A stretch of 64,000 bases of DNA from Methylomonas rapida (lineage in GTDB: Bacteria; Pseudomonadota; Gammaproteobacteria; Methylococcales; Methylomonadaceae): contig NZ_CP113517.1 of assembly GCF_024360925.2 (NCBI RefSeq), positions 2,852,001-2,916,000 of the forward strand, given 5' to 3'. A model generated the notes under the pieces. It made no database searches, was not told the DNA's origin, and worked only from the letters and a program-made list of their open reading frames with translations. The position numbers and the translations under genes are program-made. Below are positions 53,137 through 63,218 of this stretch, piece by piece (within the stretch, counting starts at the first letter, position 1; each line of letters opens with the position of its first letter).

Positions 53137-55587
53137 TCATTGAGGCGCATCGTTTTGCAAGACCTGGAAAATCTTGGCGTATTCCAGGTTATCGGCATGC
53201 CGGCGCAGTTTTTTGCCGAGATCGGCATTAAACGCGCTGACTTTGGCGATGGCTTCGGCTATCGGCTCTTCGTATAAGGAAATCAGGGCTTCCTTCAGTT
53301 CGTCACGTAATGCCGCCGGTAGCCCAGCCAATTCACCCGAAGACAACTCGGCATGAGTTCTTTCATCCTCGCGTTCGGCACCTTGATAAACGAAGCGCAC
53401 GCCCAGGTGCTTGCTCATGCAGGCGAAAATCTCGTCCGCTCGATAAGGTTTGCGTATCAGATCGTCCATGCCTGCATCCAGCATTTCCTGTTGCTGTTCC
53501 TTGAACACCGACGCTGTCAGTGCAACGATCTTGACGGTTTGGCCACCTTCCAGCTCGCGAATGTGCTGAGTAGCCTCCATGCCATCCATGACCGGCATGC
53601 GTCTATCCATCCAAATGAAATGCGGCAACCAGCTTTTGAAGACTTCCACGCCTTGTTGACCGTTTTCCGCGGTTTTTACCTGGAAACCGACGTTTTCCAG
53701 CAACTTTTTCAGTAACAGCGTATTTTCCAACTGATCTTCGACGATCAAGATTCGATAATCGATTTGACCCGCTTCTATCCCTATGACCATGCCGCGTTGC
53801 GGCTCCGGTGCTACCAATTCATGCTCATGGGCCAATTCCACCGGCAATTCAGCCTTGAACAGAGAGCCTTTACCCAGTGTACTGACCAAGGTCAGGCTTC
53901 CACCCAATAATTGAATAAATTGACGTGAGATCGCCAGGCCCAAGCCTGTACCTTTGTGGTTGCTGGTTTTACCAGCCTGGATGAAGGCATCGAAAATGCG
54001 CGGTTGATCTTCCGGTGCGACGCCAATGCCGGTATCTTCCACTTCGATGGTCAACCATGAAGTTTCATCCCTATTCTTCGCGTTCAAGCGCAAGGTTATG
54101 CAACCTCGCTCGGTAAACTTGACGGCATTGCCGATCAAATTGGTGATGATTTGGCGTAATTTCGCCTCGTCGCTCCGGATGAAGCGCGGAAAATGGGACG
54201 ACTGGTCTATCAACAGCCGTAAGCCTTTTTCCTCGGCACGCTGGTGCATCATATCAGTAATATCGCGCACCAACGCCCCCAAATCAAATGCGGCAATGTC
54301 CAGTTCGATCCGGCCGGATTCGATCTTGGCCATATCCAGTACATCGTTGATCAAACGCAACAAATGATCTCCGCTGCGGTTGATGATGTCCAAGCTTTCC
54401 CGCTGGCTGTCGGAAATCGTCGGATCGCGCTGCATCAGGCCGGAAAATCCCAGGATGGCATTCATCGGCGTGCGCAGTTCGTGACTCATATTGGCCAAAA
54501 ACAGGCTTTTGGCACGATTGGCGGCCTCGGCTTTTTCTTTGGCCTCTTCCAGTTCATGGGTTCGCGCCTTGACCTCGTTTTCCAAGCCGGCCTGTACCGA
54601 TCGCAACGCCTCGGTTCGCTGGTCGAAAATCGCCGCCAGCTCCTCCAGTTCGTCTCCGGTGCCGAGTGGGGCACAACGACGCTCCGGACTGCCATCGGCT
54701 AACGCCGCGCGTTGACACAAAATCAGAATCGGCCGGGCCAGACGATAGCCAAACCAGGACGCCAGGCCAATGCCGATTATCGTCAGCAGCAAGCCCAGCA
54801 TCGCAACATCGCGAATCGCCGTCTTGGCGGGCGCCAACACTTTTTGCCGCGACATCGCAACCTCTACCTCCAGATCCAAGCCGGCCAGATTGGTGGACCC
54901 CGGACTATCCGACAGCCTTCCCCGCTTAACCATCGCATCCGCCGCCGGTATATCCCCCAGGATGCATAGCGTCTGATTGCCGCTGAACAGACCAAGACGC
55001 GAGTCGGATTCCGCCGGCAACGCACGTCTGGCGATGGCCGGCAGATCGAAAGCGACCAGCAGCGCCGCCTGGGTGGTACCGTAGTACACGACCGGCACGA
55101 ATACGTGCCAAAGCTTGTGTTCGACATCGATGGCCTGGCCGACCACACCGAAATTCAAGGCCGTGCGTAGTTCCGGCGAGTCTTGATAGGTCGGCAAATC
55201 CGGCTGACTCGAATAAATGGGGCGCCCATCAAAATCCAATAAGGCCACGATCTTGACATCGCGCCCCTCCTCAAAATTCGCCACCAATTTGGGTAAATAC
55301 GTTTTACGCCCTTGGGTATCGCTAATACCGTTAATGACCAAGGGATTCTTCGCCAAGACTTGAACACTTTCCAGCAAGTAATCAAACCGTTGCTCAAGTT
55401 GGCCGGCATCAACTTCGAAACGCTTGTCCAGATCGTTTTCCAAGGATTCCGTCAGCAAGCCGATCAAGCGATACCCCACCACTGCCGAGACGCTCAGCAT
55501 CGCCATCACGACGAAGCTGCCAAACATCCAGATAATCCGTCCGCGCAGACTATGATTCAAAGCGAACAACGACTTTGGCTTCATCAT
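53137..55587 (-). CDS. Membrane hybrid sensor histidine kinase of a receptor-linked pair
   Basis: An 816-residue inner-membrane sensor. In order: a first transmembrane helix (about 20-40), a periplasmic dCACHE-like domain (45-265), a second helix ([20 protein letters not shown]), a HAMP-like linker, HisKA with [17 protein letters not shown] (near 367), an HATPase with [13 protein letters not shown] and [18 protein letters not shown], a receiver with [11 protein letters not shown] (near 661), and a C-terminal helical tail ([24 protein letters not shown]). Its ATG overlaps the stop of the receptor-fusion gene (ATGATGA), so the two are translationally coupled. The cognate downstream regulator is not in the window. 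Confidence 0.9.
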   Translation of the reverse strand: MMKPKSLFALNHSLRGRIIWMFGSFVVMAMLSVSAVVGYRLIGLLTESLENDLDKRFEVDAGQLEQRFDYLLESVQVLAKNPLVINGISDTQGRKTYLPKLVANFEEGRDVKIVALLDFDGRPIYSSQPDLPTYQDSPELRTALNFGVVGQAIDVEHKLWHVFVPVVYYGTTQAALLVAFDLPAIARRALPAESDSRLGLFSGNQTLCILGDIPAADAMVKRGRLSDSPGSTNLAGLDLEVEVAMSRQKVLAPAKTAIRDVAMLGLLLTIIGIGLASWFGYRLARPILILCQRAALADGSPERRCAPLGTGDELEELAAIFDQRTEALRSVQAGLENEVKARTHELEEAKEKAEAANRAKSLFLANMSHELRTPMNAILGFSGLMQRDPTISDSQRESLDIINRSGDHLLRLINDVLDMAKIESGRIELDIAAFDLGALVRDITDMMHQRAEEKGLRLLIDQSSHFPRFIRSDEAKLRQIITNLIGNAVKFTERGCITLRLNAKNRDETSWLTIEVEDTGIGVAPEDQPRIFDAFIQAGKTSNHKGTGLGLAISRQFIQLLGGSLTLVSTLGKGSLFKAELPVELAHEHELVAPEPQRGMVIGIEAGQIDYRILIVEDQLENTLLLKKLLENVGFQVKTAENGQQGVEVFKSWLPHFIWMDRRMPVMDGMEATQHIRELEGGQTVKIVALTASVFKEQQQEMLDAGMDDLIRKPYRADEIFACMSKHLGVRFVYQGAEREDERTHAELSSGELAGLPAALRDELKEALISLYEEPIAEAIAKVSAFNADLGKKLRRHADNLEYAKIFQVLQNDAPQ

Positions 55588-57770
55588 TCGGCCTCGACGA
55601 CGCGCCCCCATCTATCGTAGCGGGCTAAACGCAGCACCTCCGGTCCCAACGCATCATGGCGATCCGAGGTAAAGGGCGGATGATAATCGCGAACGATGCC
55701 GGCATAAGGTTTTTTCAATGTTTCCAGGGCGGCTTGAATTGCGGCATGATCGCCATTACCCGCTTGTCGTACCGCAAGAGCCAGGATTTGAACCAGATCG
55801 TAAGCATGCACGGCGCCAATCGGCGCCGGAATGGGGTCGATTTCCGCCAGGCCATAGTGAGCGCGATACTGTTCGGTAAATACAGTCACACGGGTATTTC
55901 TTTTGTTATTTTCGATTAGGATGGTCTGAACGAAACGTAAATCGACTTTGTTCAGTGCATTATGGCTTTGCTGCCAAAATTTGCCACCTGTAAATCCCCA
56001 GTGGGCATAGATCGGCATGGGCTTTTCCATTTGCGCCATGGCTTCGACCAAGGCTTTGCTTTCCGGCGCCGTTGCCACCAACAACAGGACGTCGACACCA
56101 CGGCTCTGCAATTCGGCCAGTCGCGCCGAAAAATCGGTTTCCCCCCGATTCAACCATTCCAACTCGATCGTGTCGGGTGGAAATTTGGCGATCACGGGTT
56201 TCAGGGCTTCTTCATTGCTGCGCCCCCAGGCTGATTGTTCCAATAGGACGGCAACGTGTCGGCCTCGACGCTGGGCGTGTTCGAGCAAAAACGGAGCGGC
56301 CCAACCATCATCGATGGAAACCCGAAACGTATAACTGGGCCGGTAATCATGATGAATAACCCCGCTGCCGGCCGCCCAGGGAATCAACACCGGTATTTGC
56401 AGGCGATGAATGGCTTCCAATTCGTCCTGCACAATGCTGGCCTGCATGCCCCCCATGATCGCCAACATACCCGGCATGCCATCGAAAGCCTCCATATTCT
56501 GGATGCCGCGCTGTGGATTTTGCCGGTGATCGCGGGCAACTATACGCAGTGGCCGTCCCAGGATACCGCCCTTGGCATTGATGTCAGCGACGGCCATTTC
56601 CATGCCGCGCAAGATCGATCCCCCCGCCACCAAACCGGTACCGGACAAATCCGCATCAAGGCCAATCAACCAAGGTAATGAGATAGCGGGCAGATTGTTC
56701 TTTTCGGCCTGCGCCAGTAATGCCAAAGTTCGCAATTCGTCGGTCTTGGCCAGCAAATCGTAACCCACGTCAAAACCATAGCGGCGTGCAATCGGTGTTA
56801 GCGCCTCGACAAATCGCTGGCGTTCTTCGTCACTCAACTCATGAATTTCGACACCTGCCGCACGTATGGTGTCCAAAAATGCAATTTCTCGCCGGGCGGT
56901 TTCTTCGCGTTCCCAGGTTGTCAGTTCGCGGGCCGTATCGATGATCAGATTCCGCAGGTCTTGCGGCAAACTCTCGAGCACCTTGCGGCTGGCTGAAAAA
57001 ACGTAGCCCAGCCAGGCATGATTACTGAGCGTCAAATGTTTTTGCACCTCATACAGCCGTTTACCGGCGATCGCGACCAGCGGATTTTCTTGCCCATCGA
57101 CGGCGCCGTCGGCCAAGGCTTGATAAAGCGTGGCAAAATCGATTACGACCGGTTCGGCATGCATGGCGCTAAACTGATCCATCAATAAGCGACTTTTCAT
57201 CGTGCGAATGCGTAAGCCGGTAAAATCTTCCGGACGCCGTATCGGACGATTGGCGGTGAATTGCTTAAAACCGTTTTCCCAAAAGGCGATACCAACCAAA
57301 CCGATATCATAAAGTTTGCTCAACAGTAACTTACCCGGCTCGCCATCGAGCATCGTGTACAGTTCGGACCGATCGGCAAAATAGAACGGTAAATCAGCGT
57401 ATTGCATGGCCGGCACGTCGACACTGAGCTTGGCGGTCGGCGTCAGCAGCAAATCGAGCTTGCCTTCCCTGGCCATCTCAATCATTTGCTCATCGGTACC
57501 CAGCAACTGGTCGGGGTACAACGTTACCTCGATCCTACCGCCGCTACGCGCGGAAACCTGCTGTGCAAACCTTTGCGCGGCGGCATGTAACGCACTATCC
57601 GCACTGAGATTGAGCCCCAAGCGCAGGTTGTAATGAGGCTCGGGCACCGATGTTTGCGTCTGCTCCTGCGATTTGGACGTATCCGAGTAAAAAAACCGCC
57701 AGGCAGCGAATACCATACCCGCCAGGAGCATGATCGCAGCCATGTAAATAAAAACTTTTCCTTTCATCAA
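55584..57770 (-). CDS. Fusion of a TRAP-type (DctP) and an ABC-type (LivJ-like) periplasmic receptor
   Basis: A 728-residue periplasmic protein held by an N-terminal hydrophobic anchor or signal ([17 protein letters not shown]). Residues about 45-345 form a DctP-like solute receptor ([51 protein letters not shown] with the ligand-binding arginine, VDGQENPL). Residues about 365-728 form a type I receptor of the Leu/Ile/Val family ([57 protein letters not shown]). No TRAP or ABC permease gene is adjacent, and the gene overlaps that of a hybrid kinase. It is probably a dual ligand sensor for the kinase rather than a transporter part. Confidence 0.88.
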   Translation of the reverse strand: MMKGKVFIYMAAIMLLAGMVFAAWRFFYSDTSKSQEQTQTSVPEPHYNLRLGLNLSADSALHAAAQRFAQQVSARSGGRIEVTLYPDQLLGTDEQMIEMAREGKLDLLLTPTAKLSVDVPAMQYADLPFYFADRSELYTMLDGEPGKLLLSKLYDIGLVGIAFWENGFKQFTANRPIRRPEDFTGLRIRTMKSRLLMDQFSAMHAEPVVIDFATLYQALADGAVDGQENPLVAIAGKRLYEVQKHLTLSNHAWLGYVFSASRKVLESLPQDLRNLIIDTARELTTWEREETARREIAFLDTIRAAGVEIHELSDEERQRFVEALTPIARRYGFDVGYDLLAKTDELRTLALLAQAEKNNLPAISLPWLIGLDADLSGTGLVAGGSILRGMEMAVADINAKGGILGRPLRIVARDHRQNPQRGIQNMEAFDGMPGMLAIMGGMQASIVQDELEAIHRLQIPVLIPWAAGSGVIHHDYRPSYTFRVSIDDGWAAPFLLEHAQRRGRHVAVLLEQSAWGRSNEEALKPVIAKFPPDTIELEWLNRGETDFSARLAELQSRGVDVLLLVATAPESKALVEAMAQMEKPMPIYAHWGFTGGKFWQQSHNALNKVDLRFVQTILIENNKRNTRVTVFTEQYRAHYGLAEIDPIPAPIGAVHAYDLVQILALAVRQAGNGDHAAIQAALETLKKPYAGIVRDYHPPFTSDRHDALGPEVLRLARYDRWGRVVEAE

Positions 57771-58009
57771 TTTTCGTCTTTATTATTCGATTCGCCGTTG
57801 CGCCTTGCCCGTAATGGAAACACCATTCGCCATGCGCGTTTGCCTAAAAAAGCGCGGACTGCTAAAAGTGGGCTGAGTAATCATTGAGCGCTTTTCAAAT
57901 CCCACGGAAATAATTAGCTCGTATAAGCTCAAATTAAGCAGATTGTCATGGACTGAACTACATGTTTAGGCTACAAAGCCAGATCTCGTCATCAAAAAAG
58001 GTATATAGG

Positions 58010-58156
58010 ATGTCCCGATTCTTTTTAAGGTTGCTGGGTTTTATTTTGTTGCTGTCGACGATGGGTTTGGCAACTTGTCAGTCTCTGGTCAAGGCGGACC
58101 CCATGCAGGCTTCATCAAATGCTCTGCAACCAATCCGGCTTGGTATCGCATCATGA
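58010..58156 (+). CDS. 48-codon secreted or lipoprotein leader peptide
   Basis: A 48-residue reading frame with a clear secretion signal (MSRFFLRLLGFILLLSTMG, then LATCQ). Its stop TGA overlaps the ATG of xpaC (ATGA), the sign of translational coupling. The cysteine at 23 could be lipidated, though threonine at -1 is unusual. Its C-terminal NALQPIRLGIAS resembles the first mature residues of periplasmic binding proteins, so it may be the remnant of one, or a true short peptide. An in-frame ATG exists at 57962. Real function unknown. Confidence 0.5.
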   Translation: MSRFFLRLLGFILLLSTMGLATCQSLVKADPMQASSNALQPIRLGIAS

Positions 58157-59010
58157 ACGGATTTGCACCGCTGAAATCAGCCAAACGTTTCACTGGCAAC
58201 AGTTTAAGCCAATATTCGCCGCGCGGGTTGTTACTTTATTTTCTGCCGCTGGCACTGATTCCCGCAACCGTGATCGGCTTGCTCAAGGGCCATGTCATGA
58301 CAGTACTGATCAACGCAGGAGCCTTTAGCTTGTATAGCCTGGCGGCGATTTGCTTGCGCAAGGGACTGAAGGCCGAGCGCACCGACTCACGTAGCAAACT
58401 GAAAAACCCATCCCGATGGCCATTGAAATTGCTGTCGGCGATTTTGGTGGCATTGACAACGGGTTTGTTGGCAACGCTTGGCGCGGGTCAATCCTGGACC
58501 ATTGCCTTGCTGTATGCCGGCGGTGCATTTTTGGGTATGTACTTGAGCTATGGCTTCGATAGCCGGCAAATCTCGCCCGTACTGGCCGCGGATGGTTATT
58601 CCGCGGACGAAATCCGTAAAACCCTCGCCGACGCCTATGCCATTATCAGCAGCATCGATCAGGCCAATCGAGCCATTCGCCACGACGAACTGAATCAGCG
58701 CATAGCCACTATTTGCCAGATCGCGGAGGGCGTGATCGCCGATCTGGAAGCCGACCCGCGCGGGATTCGGCGTGCCCGAAAATTCTTGAATGTGTATCTG
58801 GAAAACGTGCAACAAGTCATTCAAGGCTATGCCAAAACCCATCAACAAACCACCTCGCAAGCGCTGGAACAGAATTTTCGCCAGGCTTTGGAGGCGATAG
58901 AATCCGCTTTTCTGGAACAGCAACAAAAGCTGCTGGAAGAGGATGTGTTTGATTTAGACGTTAAAATCGAAGTGTTGACCGCGCAGCTCAAACGCGAAGG
59001 CATCATGTGA
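58153..59010 (+). CDS. XpaC-family membrane protein
   Basis: A 285-residue protein of the XpaC family (named for a Bacillus protein affecting a chromogenic phosphate substrate). There are three or four hydrophobic segments in the first 130 residues (LLLYFLPLALIPATVIGLL, LKLLSAILVALTTGLLATLG). A cytoplasmic helical part follows, with SADEIRKTLADAYAIISSID and KFLNVYLENVQQVIQGYA and a closing coiled coil. XpaC genes stand before telA/yaaN in many bacteria, as here (33 bases to telA). The pair is linked to resistance against membrane-active agents and toxic anions, with an unknown mechanism. Confidence 0.85.
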   Translation: MNGFAPLKSAKRFTGNSLSQYSPRGLLLYFLPLALIPATVIGLLKGHVMTVLINAGAFSLYSLAAICLRKGLKAERTDSRSKLKNPSRWPLKLLSAILVALTTGLLATLGAGQSWTIALLYAGGAFLGMYLSYGFDSRQISPVLAADGYSADEIRKTLADAYAIISSIDQANRAIRHDELNQRIATICQIAEGVIADLEADPRGIRRARKFLNVYLENVQQVIQGYAKTHQQTTSQALEQNFRQALEAIESAFLEQQQKLLEEDVFDLDVKIEVLTAQLKREGIM

Positions 59011-59042
59011 CCCCATCATTTGCTTCAAGAGGACAATCCGTT

Positions 59043-60197
59043 ATGAGTGAACAAATACAGCCATTGAACACAGCGATAGCAGCCGATGTCGCGGCGCAAA
59101 CGACAGGACAGGAAATCGTGCCAGGCATAACAACCGACATCACACCGTTGGCCGAAGCTCCAGCGGAAAAACAACTGAAGATTCGCGAGTTATTGCAGCA
59201 AATCGATTTACGGGACAGCCAGTCTATCCTGTTCTTCGGCAGCAAGGCCCAGGAGCAATTGACCACCGTGTCCGACAGAATGCTGGAAGGCGTGAAGAAC
59301 AAGGAAATAGGACCGGCTGGCGACGATTTGAACGAAATGGTCGCCACGATCCGCGGTTTTGATGTCGATGAGCTCGATCCGAACAAGAAACAAGGCTTTT
59401 TCGACAAATTGCTGGGCAAGACCAAGCCGGTGATCAAATTCGTCCAGCAATACGAAGAAGTGCGCAAACAAATCGACGCCATCACCGACAAGCTGGAAAA
59501 ACACAAGACCAAGCTGCTGACCGATGTCGCTGCGCTGGACCGGCTGTATCAGGCCAACTTGGACTATTTTCACACCCTGGAAGACTACATCGCCGCCGGC
59601 GACGAAAAACTGCGCGAATTGGATCAGGTGATCATCCCGCAGCAAGCTGCCACTGCCGAAGCCGGCCAGGATATGCTGGCTGCGCAAAACCTGCGCGATT
59701 TGCGTAGCGCCCGCGACGACCTGGAACGGCGCATTCATGACTTGCGCCTGACTCGGCAAGTCGCCATGCAAAGCCTGCCCAGCATCCGTTTGGTGCAAGA
59801 AAACGATAAAGGCCTGATCAACAAGATCAATTCGACCATCGTCAACACGATTCCACTGTGGCGACAACAACTCGCTACCGCCGTCACGATTTTCCGGAGT
59901 TCCGAAGCTGCGCAAACTGTCAAGGCCGCCACCGATCTGACCAATGAACTATTGGCCGCCAACGCGGAAAACCTCAAACTGGCGAATGCCGAAACCCGCA
60001 AGCAATTGGAGCGTGGCGTATTCGACATCGAAGTGGTGAAACAAGCCAATCAGGCCTTGATCGCAACAATAGAAGAAAGCCTGCAAATCGCCGATCAAGG
60101 CAAAAAAATGCGCAGCGAAGCGGTATTGCAACTCCAGCAGTGCGAGGATGAGTTGAGAAAGACCTTGATTTCGGCTCAGGCCAAAAAAGAAATGTAG
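59043..60197 (+). CDS. telA: Toxic anion resistance protein TelA
   Basis: A 384-residue, mostly alpha-helical cytoplasmic protein of the TelA/YaaN family, named for tellurite resistance and also tied to resistance to antibiotics that attack the cell envelope. Family features: QSILFFGSKAQEQLTTVSDRML, GFFDKLLGKTKPVIKFVQQYE, LDRLYQANLDYFHTLEDYIAAG and VNTIPLWRQQLATAVTIF. The ATG at 59043 has an AGAGGA site and is preferred to a GTG in frame at 59007. It lies between xpaC and the SPFH gene and is very probably co-transcribed with both. Confidence 0.93.
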   Translation: MSEQIQPLNTAIAADVAAQTTGQEIVPGITTDITPLAEAPAEKQLKIRELLQQIDLRDSQSILFFGSKAQEQLTTVSDRMLEGVKNKEIGPAGDDLNEMVATIRGFDVDELDPNKKQGFFDKLLGKTKPVIKFVQQYEEVRKQIDAITDKLEKHKTKLLTDVAALDRLYQANLDYFHTLEDYIAAGDEKLRELDQVIIPQQAATAEAGQDMLAAQNLRDLRSARDDLERRIHDLRLTRQVAMQSLPSIRLVQENDKGLINKINSTIVNTIPLWRQQLATAVTIFRSSEAAQTVKAATDLTNELLAANAENLKLANAETRKQLERGVFDIEVVKQANQALIATIEESLQIADQGKKMRSEAVLQLQQCEDELRKTLISAQAKKEM

Positions 60198-60255
60198 GTA
60201 CGCACTGCGTAAAAATTAGGTTTTTGCAAACAAAGATGAATTGAGAGTAAACAGC

Positions 60256-61362
60256 GTGGGCATCCTAGACAAACTATTCGGCGAGTTCATCGATGTGATC
60301 GAATGGACCGATGACAGCCAAAACACCATGGTTTACCGTTTCGAGCGCTATGGCAATGAAATCAAATACGGCGCGATGCTGACGGTGCGTGAAGCGCAAA
60401 CCGCGATACTGGTCAGCGAAGGCCGAATTGCGGACGTTTTCGAGCCCGGCTTGTACCAGCTGGATACCCGCAACATGCCGATTCTGACCACGCTGGAAAG
60501 CTGGCCGCATGGTTTTTCCAGTCCGTTCAAGGCGGAAGTGTACTTTTTCAATATGCGCCGTTTCACCGACTTGAAATGGGGCACCAAGAATCCCGTCATG
60601 CTGCGCGACAAGGAATTCGGTCCTGTGCGTCTGCGAGCCTTCGGCACTTATACGATACGCATCGCCGACCCCAAGGTCTTTATCAAGGAAATCGTCGGCA
60701 CCGGCGGCCATTTCCAGACCGGGGATATCGCCGACCAATTGCGTAATTTGATCGTGTCGCGCTTCGCCGACATTCTGGGTGAATCCGGCATACCGATACT
60801 GGATTTATCCGGCAATTACAACGAACTTGGCGCTTTCGTCACCGAAAAAATCCGGCCCGAGTTTGTTAGTTATGGCCTGGATGTGATGCAAATGCTGGTG
60901 GAAAACATTTCGCTACCGCCGGAAGTCGAGGCCGCATTGGACAAAAGGACCAGCATGGGTATCATCGGCGACTTGGGCCGTTACACCCAATTCCAGACCG
61001 CGGAAGCCCTGGCCGCGGCTGCGCAAAATCCTTCCGGTGCAGCCGGCGAAGGCATTGGCTTGGGAATGGGATTTGCGATGGCAAAAAATCTCGGCCAAAG
61101 TATGAGTCATGACGCCACGCAAACGACCACCCCGCCGCCGCTACCCAGCGCTCTAGTATATTTCGCGGCCATCAACGGCCAGCAACAGGGCCCTTTCGAT
61201 CTGCTTACCCTGACGCAGAAGATCAAAACCGGCGAAGTCACGCGGCAAACCCTGATCTGGAGCCAGGAATTGATAGAGTGGACACCGGCCGACAAAGTGG
61301 CGGCCTTGGCTTCGGCTTTTGCGCAAACTCCACCACCCATTCCACCAACCCCAAACCAATAA
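60256..61362 (+). CDS. SPFH-domain protein with C-terminal GYF_2 domain (YdjI-like)
   Basis: A 368-residue protein that should scaffold a membrane microdomain. The N-terminal GILDKLFGEFIDVIEWTDD and the SPFH core with EAQTAILVSEGRIADVFEPGLY, GPVRLRAFGTYTIRIADPKVF and LSRF-like IVSRFADILGESG resemble Bacillus YdjI and viral virion-core-like proteins. A proline linker leads to a GYF_2 domain (NGQQQGPFDLLTLTQKIKTG, WTPADKV). The start is a GTG at 60256 with GAGAG upstream; a TTG five codons earlier is less fitting. It is separated from the zinc-ribbon gene by nothing (TAA directly followed by ATG). Confidence 0.88.
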   Translation: MGILDKLFGEFIDVIEWTDDSQNTMVYRFERYGNEIKYGAMLTVREAQTAILVSEGRIADVFEPGLYQLDTRNMPILTTLESWPHGFSSPFKAEVYFFNMRRFTDLKWGTKNPVMLRDKEFGPVRLRAFGTYTIRIADPKVFIKEIVGTGGHFQTGDIADQLRNLIVSRFADILGESGIPILDLSGNYNELGAFVTEKIRPEFVSYGLDVMQMLVENISLPPEVEAALDKRTSMGIIGDLGRYTQFQTAEALAAAAQNPSGAAGEGIGLGMGFAMAKNLGQSMSHDATQTTTPPPLPSALVYFAAINGQQQGPFDLLTLTQKIKTGEVTRQTLIWSQELIEWTPADKVAALASAFAQTPPPIPPTPNQ

Positions 61363-62538
61363 ATGCCCACTCTCGCCAAAGCACTCGTCCGCAGAGTGGC
61401 CGGCACATTACAATTTCCCTGCCGGCAATGTGGTTCGGTATTGAAATACGCGCCAGGCACCGAGCTTTTGGTCTGCGAACATTGCGGGACCGAAAACCGC
61501 ATCGAACTGCGCTCCGGCCTCATTGAAGAATACGACCTGAAACAAGCCCTCAGTCAGGTGGTGGAAAGACGCACCAAAGCCAGCACGCCAAGCATTCATT
61601 GCAACGGCTGCGGAGCCGGTTTTCAGTTCGAAGCCAAAAACCACGCCGGCGAATGCCCATTCTGCGGTACGCCCATTGTCACCGGCACGGACGACATCAA
61701 ACCGATACAACCCAAATCGCTGTTGCCTTTCCAGATTGACGAAGCCACCGCACGCCAACGCTTTCAGCGATGGATTAACGGCCTGTGGTTTGCGCCGAAT
61801 GCGATCAAGAAATATGCGCGTAGCGACAGTAAATTGACCGGCGTGTATCTGCCCTTCTGGACCTTCGACAGCCAAACATTGAGCCGTTACAGTGGCGAAC
61901 GTGGCGATGTCTATTATGTACAACAAGAAGTACAGGTCATGCGCAATAACCGGTTAGTCACTGAAACACGGCAAGTGCCCAAGATACGCTGGACGCCGGT
62001 CAACGGCCAGGTCAGCCGCTTTTTTGACGATGTGTTGGTGGGAGCCAGCCGCTCGTTACCACGCACGATTCTGGATGCCCTGCAACCGTGGGACTTGGAG
62101 GCGTTGCTTCCATATGATGAAAATTATTTGAGCGGCTTTCGTAGCGAGTATTATCAGGTGGAGCTAGCGGAAGGCTTCGATTTGGCGAGACAAATCATGG
62201 ACAACCAGATTTACCGAGACATTTGCAACGACATCGGCGGCGATCATCAGCGCATACATCAGGTCAACACACACCACAGTGGCTCGACTTTCAAGCATTG
62301 CCTGTTACCGGTATGGTCCGCGGGCTTTCGTTACCGGGACAAATCCTACCGCTTCGTCATCAACGGCAGGACCGGCAAAGTGCAGGGTGAGCGCCCCTAC
62401 AGCTTCTGGAAAATAAGCTTCGCGGTTCTGGCAACGTTGCTAATGATAGCCGCCGCCTATGTTTATCTGGATAAATCCGGCGCACTAAGAAACATTCAAG
62501 TACAAAACTTCGATATACAACCCTATCATCACCAATAG
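61363..62538 (+). CDS. Zinc-ribbon membrane-anchored protein (YdjG-like)
   Basis: A 391-residue protein with two zinc ribbons at the N-terminus (CRQCGSVLKYAPG, CEHCG, then CNGCGAGF and CPFCGTP), a long soluble middle with LTGVYLPFWTFDSQ and a single hydrophobic anchor near 345-365 (FAVLATLLMIAAAYVYL). Family members are annotated as primosomal-protein-N'-like, but no helicase motif is present. Bacillus YdjG, which helps recruit the stress protein PspA to the membrane, has the same layout. It starts on the base after the SPFH stop, so the two are coupled. Confidence 0.82.
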   Translation: MPTLAKALVRRVAGTLQFPCRQCGSVLKYAPGTELLVCEHCGTENRIELRSGLIEEYDLKQALSQVVERRTKASTPSIHCNGCGAGFQFEAKNHAGECPFCGTPIVTGTDDIKPIQPKSLLPFQIDEATARQRFQRWINGLWFAPNAIKKYARSDSKLTGVYLPFWTFDSQTLSRYSGERGDVYYVQQEVQVMRNNRLVTETRQVPKIRWTPVNGQVSRFFDDVLVGASRSLPRTILDALQPWDLEALLPYDENYLSGFRSEYYQVELAEGFDLARQIMDNQIYRDICNDIGGDHQRIHQVNTHHSGSTFKHCLLPVWSAGFRYRDKSYRFVINGRTGKVQGERPYSFWKISFAVLATLLMIAAAYVYLDKSGALRNIQVQNFDIQPYHHQ

Positions 62539-62541
62539 TCT

Positions 62542-62862
62542 ATGTATCAACTCTGTTTTTATGTTCCCGCCAGCCATCTGGAAACAGTCAAAAATGCATT
62601 ATTCGCCGCTGGCGCCGGGGAATATGCAGGTTACGATTGCTGTGCATGGCAGACATTAGGACAAGGACAGTTCAGGCCTCTTGAAAAGAGCCGACCACAT
62701 GTCGGCGAGATAGATAAATTGGAAAGGACCTTTGAATATAAAGTCGAGATGGTCTGCGTTGAAAACCGGGTTAAACAAGCAGTTGCCGCCTTGCTGGAAG
62801 CACACCCTTATGAGCAGCCTGCATATTCGGTTTACAGAATTATGACTTACGATGACTTGTAA
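62542..62862 (+). CDS. NIF3/YqfO-type CutA-like domain protein
   Basis: A 106-residue protein resembling the inserted domain of YqfO/NIF3, which has a CutA-like fold. The motifs YQLCFYVPASHLETVKNALFAAGAG, YAGYDCCAWQTLGQGQFRP and AAHPYEQPAYSVY-type LLEAHPYEQPAYSVY are typical. It may bind metal or nucleotides; no catalytic role is proven. It starts three bases after the zinc-ribbon stop, so it could be the last gene of the operon even though its family is unrelated to the others. A bidirectional terminator follows. Confidence 0.88.
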   Translation: MYQLCFYVPASHLETVKNALFAAGAGEYAGYDCCAWQTLGQGQFRPLEKSRPHVGEIDKLERTFEYKVEMVCVENRVKQAVAALLEAHPYEQPAYSVYRIMTYDDL

Positions 62863-62911
62863 CATGTAAAGCGAACAAGGCTCCATCTGGAGATTTACCA
62901 AAGCACTGGCC

Positions 62912-62944
62912 AAAAAAAAAGCCCATTCAAAGCTGAATGGGCTT
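62912..62944 (-). terminator. Terminator of the rRNA operon, also usable from the plus strand
   Basis: AAGCCCATTC pairs with GAATGGGCTT (10 bp, six-base loop). On the minus strand a run of nine U follows, so it should end the rRNA transcript. On the plus strand only four T follow; it would still help end the operon at 62862. Confidence 0.92.
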
Positions 62945-62955
62945 TTGGTTTTGGA

Positions 62956-63072
62956 GCTTGGCGATGACCTACTTTCACATGGCAAACTGCCACACTATCA
63001 TCGGCGCAAAGCGGTTTCACTTCCGAGTTCGGGATGGGATCGGGTGGTTCACGCTCGCTATGGTCACCAAGC
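62956..63072 (-). rRNA. rrf: 5S ribosomal RNA
   Basis: About 117 bases. The minus strand reads GCTTGGTGACCATAGCGAGC, then CCCGATCCCATCCCGAACTCGG, and ends in CATCGCCAAGC, whose last bases pair with the 5' end (GCTTGG/CCAAGC). These are standard 5S elements. Exact ends are estimated from this pairing. It follows the 23S gene across an about 146-base spacer without a tRNA. Confidence 0.95.
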
Positions 63073-63218
63073 AAAGGGTGTTGGTTGACGTCCTTTGGAC
63101 TCAACCGTCATGCACAGGGTGGGACTTTGGCCTTAACCTGTCTTCATGGAAATCTGTATGCGATGGTTCTCTTAGCCTTCAGCTTTTTGTCAACTGACCC
63201 AAACGCATTGGGTGTTAT

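Noticed and set aside
61363..62538. Primosomal helicase PriA
   Set aside because: Only zinc ribbons resemble PriA; there is no Walker A or helicase motif, and a C-terminal membrane anchor is present.
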